Source: Phyllobacteriaceae bacterium
GTDB lineage: Bacteria > Pseudomonadota > Alphaproteobacteria > Rhizobiales > Rhizobiaceae
Assembly (NCBI GenBank): GCA_024645155.1
Contig: JAHEGF010000005.1
Span: 8,717 to 14,928 of the forward strand
Length of the DNA stretch: 6,212 bases
Direction of reading: 5' to 3'
Numbering within the stretch: position 1 is the first letter of the stretch; each line of letters begins with the position of its first letter. Shown here in pieces: positions 4,373 to 6,212 of the stretch. The notes beneath the pieces are model-generated. The model had not been told where the DNA came from and did no database searches. It saw only the letters and a list, made by a program, of their open reading frames with translations. Made by a program: the position numbers and the translations under genes.

Positions 4373-6190
4373 ATGGCTACGGAAAAAGCGGATCGCGGAC
4401 GCTTCCTGGACAATCTGGGAAAAGTCTACGCGCTATATACTCTCGGCTTTCTCGGCTTTTTTGCCCTGATGGCAATTTTCGAAAGCCTCGGCGGCAGCGC
4501 CCAGGCGATCGGTATCGGTTTCCTGATGTTCACTATCGCGATTTACGCCATCATCGGCTATCTGTCGCGAACAGCAGAGGTTGATGCCTACTATGTCGCC
4601 GGACGTGAAGTGCCGGCGCTCTACAACGGTATGGCAACCGCCGCCGACTGGATGTCCGGCGCTTCGTTTGTCGCACTGGCAGGTGGCGTCTACTTCGGTG
4701 GCTACCCGTATCTCGGGTTCATCATCGGCTGGACCGGCGGCTACGTGCTCGTCAACTCGCTGATGGCACCCTATTTGCGCAAATTCGGTTGCTACACTGT
4801 GCCGGACTTCATTGGCACCCGTTATGGCGGCAATACTGCCCGGCTATGCGCTGTCGTAGTGCTGGTTGTTGCATCCTTCACCTACGTGACGGCACAAATC
4901 AACGCGACCGGAACGATCGCTGCTCAGACGCTTGGCGTTCCATTCGAATATGGTGTTTGGCTTGGTCTGCTCGGCATCTTCATCTGCTCGATGCTCGGTG
5001 GCATGCGCGGCGTGACCTGGACCCAGGTGGCCCAGTACATCGTGCTGATCATCGCCTATCTGGTGCCGATTATCTGGATGTCAAACAAGCAGGGCTTCGG
5101 AATTATTCCGCATTTCGGCTACGGCGACGCCGTTCACCGTATTGCAGAACTCGAAGCACAATACGGACTGGCACCGGCTGCAGAAGCCATCAAGGGTGTA
5201 TCAGTTCTGGTGACCCCGCAAAATGCGCCGGAAGGCAAAGCGTGGGCCATGGTTTCTCTGGCTATCTGCATGATGGCTGGTACGGCCTCTCTGCCGCACA
5301 TCCTGATGCGTTACTTCACGACACCATCTGTGCGTCAGGCGCGTCGTTCGGTCGGCTGGTCGCTGCTGTTCATCTTCCTGCTGTACTTCTCGGCACCGGC
5401 TCTCGCCACCTTGACCAAGCTGCAGTTGCTTGATCCAAATTTGGCAACGTCGGTAATCGGCAAGGCATTTGACGAAGTGTCGAACCTGGCTTGGGTTCAG
5501 CACTGGAGCAGCGTGGGTATGTTGGCTGTTGCCGACCAGAACGGAGACGGCATCGTTCAGTTGAACGAATTCTTCATGCGGCCCGACATCGTCGTTCTGG
5601 CCACTCCGGAAATCGCGGGCCTACCCTTCGTGATCTCGGGTCTGGTTGCTGCCGGTGGTCTCGCCGCTGCAATGTCAACTGCTGACGGTCTGTTGCTGGC
5701 GATTGCCAACGCCTTGTCGCACGATCTTTACTACAAGATCATCGACCCGGCCGCGGACACCAAGCGGCGTTTGACTGTTGCCCGTGTTCTGCTGCTCTTC
5801 ATCGGTGCAGCCGGTGCGTTCATCGCCTCGCTGAAACTGACGGGTATTCTGGGCGCGGTTGCCTGGGCGTTCGACTTTGCCTGCTCCGGCCTGTTCTTCC
5901 CGCTGGTGCTCGGCATCTGGTGGAAACGTGCCAACAAGGCCGGTGCGATCGCCGGAATGGTTGGCGGTTTCGCTGCCGGTACCTGGTATCTGTACATGGT
6001 CTATAATGGCCTGATGGATCCTTGGTGGGGTATTGACCACATCCGGTTTGGTATTATCGGCATGCCGGTCAGCCTGATTGCCATGGTGGTTGTCAGCCTC
6101 ATGACACCAGAGCCGGATGCGGAAACGCAGGCAATGGTAGACGAGGTACGCATCCCTGGTGGCAAGACGATCCTGTCAGCTACGCATTGA
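4373..6190 (+). CDS. sodium:solute symporter large subunit (SSF family, VC_2705 type)
   Basis: This 605-residue inner-membrane transporter has the SSF (SLC5-like, LeuT fold) pattern, with about 13-14 membrane segments. They include residues 18-38, 43-64, 96-113, 115-134, 157-180, 194-211, 219-237, 290-308, 328-347, 417-445, 468-487, 491-515, 523-544 and 559-577. Family hallmarks are YYVAGREVPALYNGMATAADWMSG from 73 (split motif), the cytoplasmic LPHILMRYFTTPSVRQARRS loop at 308-326, and AMSTADGLLLAIANALSHDL at 433-452, with Ser435 and Thr436 at the expected Na+ site. It is expected to couple Na+ entry to uptake of a small carboxylate. Acetate, lactate or propionate are candidates by relation to ActP, but the substrate cannot be read from sequence. 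A canonical EF-hand loop, DQNGDGIVQLNE (388-399), sits between membrane segments 9 and 10, probably on the periplasmic side. The ATG has GAGGGGA five bases upstream. The partner gene is the DUF4212 small subunit 11 bases before it. Confidence 0.94.
   Translation: MATEKADRGRFLDNLGKVYALYTLGFLGFFALMAIFESLGGSAQAIGIGFLMFTIAIYAIIGYLSRTAEVDAYYVAGREVPALYNGMATAADWMSGASFVALAGGVYFGGYPYLGFIIGWTGGYVLVNSLMAPYLRKFGCYTVPDFIGTRYGGNTARLCAVVVLVVASFTYVTAQINATGTIAAQTLGVPFEYGVWLGLLGIFICSMLGGMRGVTWTQVAQYIVLIIAYLVPIIWMSNKQGFGIIPHFGYGDAVHRIAELEAQYGLAPAAEAIKGVSVLVTPQNAPEGKAWAMVSLAICMMAGTASLPHILMRYFTTPSVRQARRSVGWSLLFIFLLYFSAPALATLTKLQLLDPNLATSVIGKAFDEVSNLAWVQHWSSVGMLAVADQNGDGIVQLNEFFMRPDIVVLATPEIAGLPFVISGLVAAGGLAAAMSTADGLLLAIANALSHDLYYKIIDPAADTKRRLTVARVLLLFIGAAGAFIASLKLTGILGAVAWAFDFACSGLFFPLVLGIWWKRANKAGAIAGMVGGFAAGTWYLYMVYNGLMDPWWGIDHIRFGIIGMPVSLIAMVVVSLMTPEPDAETQAMVDEVRIPGGKTILSATH
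5534..5569 (+). other. EF-hand calcium-binding loop encoded within the symporter
   Basis: Residues 388-399 read DQNGDGIVQLNE. They match the 12-position EF-hand loop with Asp at 1, Asn at 3, Asp at 5, Gly at 6, Val at 8 and Glu at 12. The flanking residues do not clearly form the two helices of a full EF-hand. By the positive-inside rule, with basic RYFTTPSVRQARR on the cytoplasmic side one membrane segment earlier, the loop should face the periplasm. Confidence 0.7.
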
Positions 6191-6212
6191 TCGTACTACG
6201 CAGCTAAGTTAC

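Noticed and set aside
6191..6212. Terminator or gene start after the symporter
   Set aside because: Only 22 bases remain, with no inverted repeat, ribosome binding site or start codon to support anything.

Overview
The window looks like chromosome from an alphaproteobacterium, most likely of the Hyphomicrobiales (rhizobial) group. This rests on moderate-to-high GC, strong GGAG-type ribosome binding sites, and the style of the PaaZ, cupin and symporter proteins. A sodium-driven symporter with an acidic calcium-type loop would suit a marine or saline lifestyle. The genus cannot be fixed from the sequence. There are no RNA genes, mobile elements or CRISPR arrays.

Layout. Bases 2-520 (+) are the 3' end of paaZ, encoding the C-terminal MaoC-type hydratase domain of the phenylacetate ring-opening enzyme; its start lies outside the window. 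Twelve bases separate its stop from the opposed stop of a leftward gene set. Reading that set in its direction of transcription, it holds an uncharacterised 221-residue protein (3936-3271), a 710-residue fusion of a DEDDh 3'-5' exonuclease, a CBS pair and a GlnD-like DUF294 nucleotidyltransferase (3201-1069), and a small cupin (973-533). Diverging from it is a rightward two-gene operon: a two-helix DUF4212 small subunit (4101-4361) and a 605-residue sodium:solute symporter large subunit (4373-6190). The 164-base divergent region (3937-4100) carries two short perfect dyads and a perfect hairpin next to the small-subunit ribosome binding site.

How the genes fit together. The small and large subunits match the two-component Na+/solute symporter type described as the VC_2705 subfamily with its partner small subunit, related to acetate permease ActP. 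In several proteobacteria such symporters sit beside separate genes for a CBS-DUF294 protein and a PolIII-epsilon-like exonuclease. Here those two are one polypeptide, with the exonuclease where a cyclic-nucleotide-binding domain often stands in DUF294 proteins. The main hypothesis is that the leftward genes sense or signal the metabolic or nucleotide state and control uptake of a short carboxylate (acetate, lactate, propionate or similar) by the divergent symporter. The substrate and the signalling reaction are inference. PaaZ belongs to a different pathway; its closeness may be chance or may reflect shared carbon metabolism ending in acetyl-CoA.

Most interesting points: the exonuclease-CBS-nucleotidyltransferase fusion, a textbook EF-hand loop in a probably periplasmic loop of the symporter, an unrecognised protein as first gene of the divergent set, and the cluster of dyads between the two operons.
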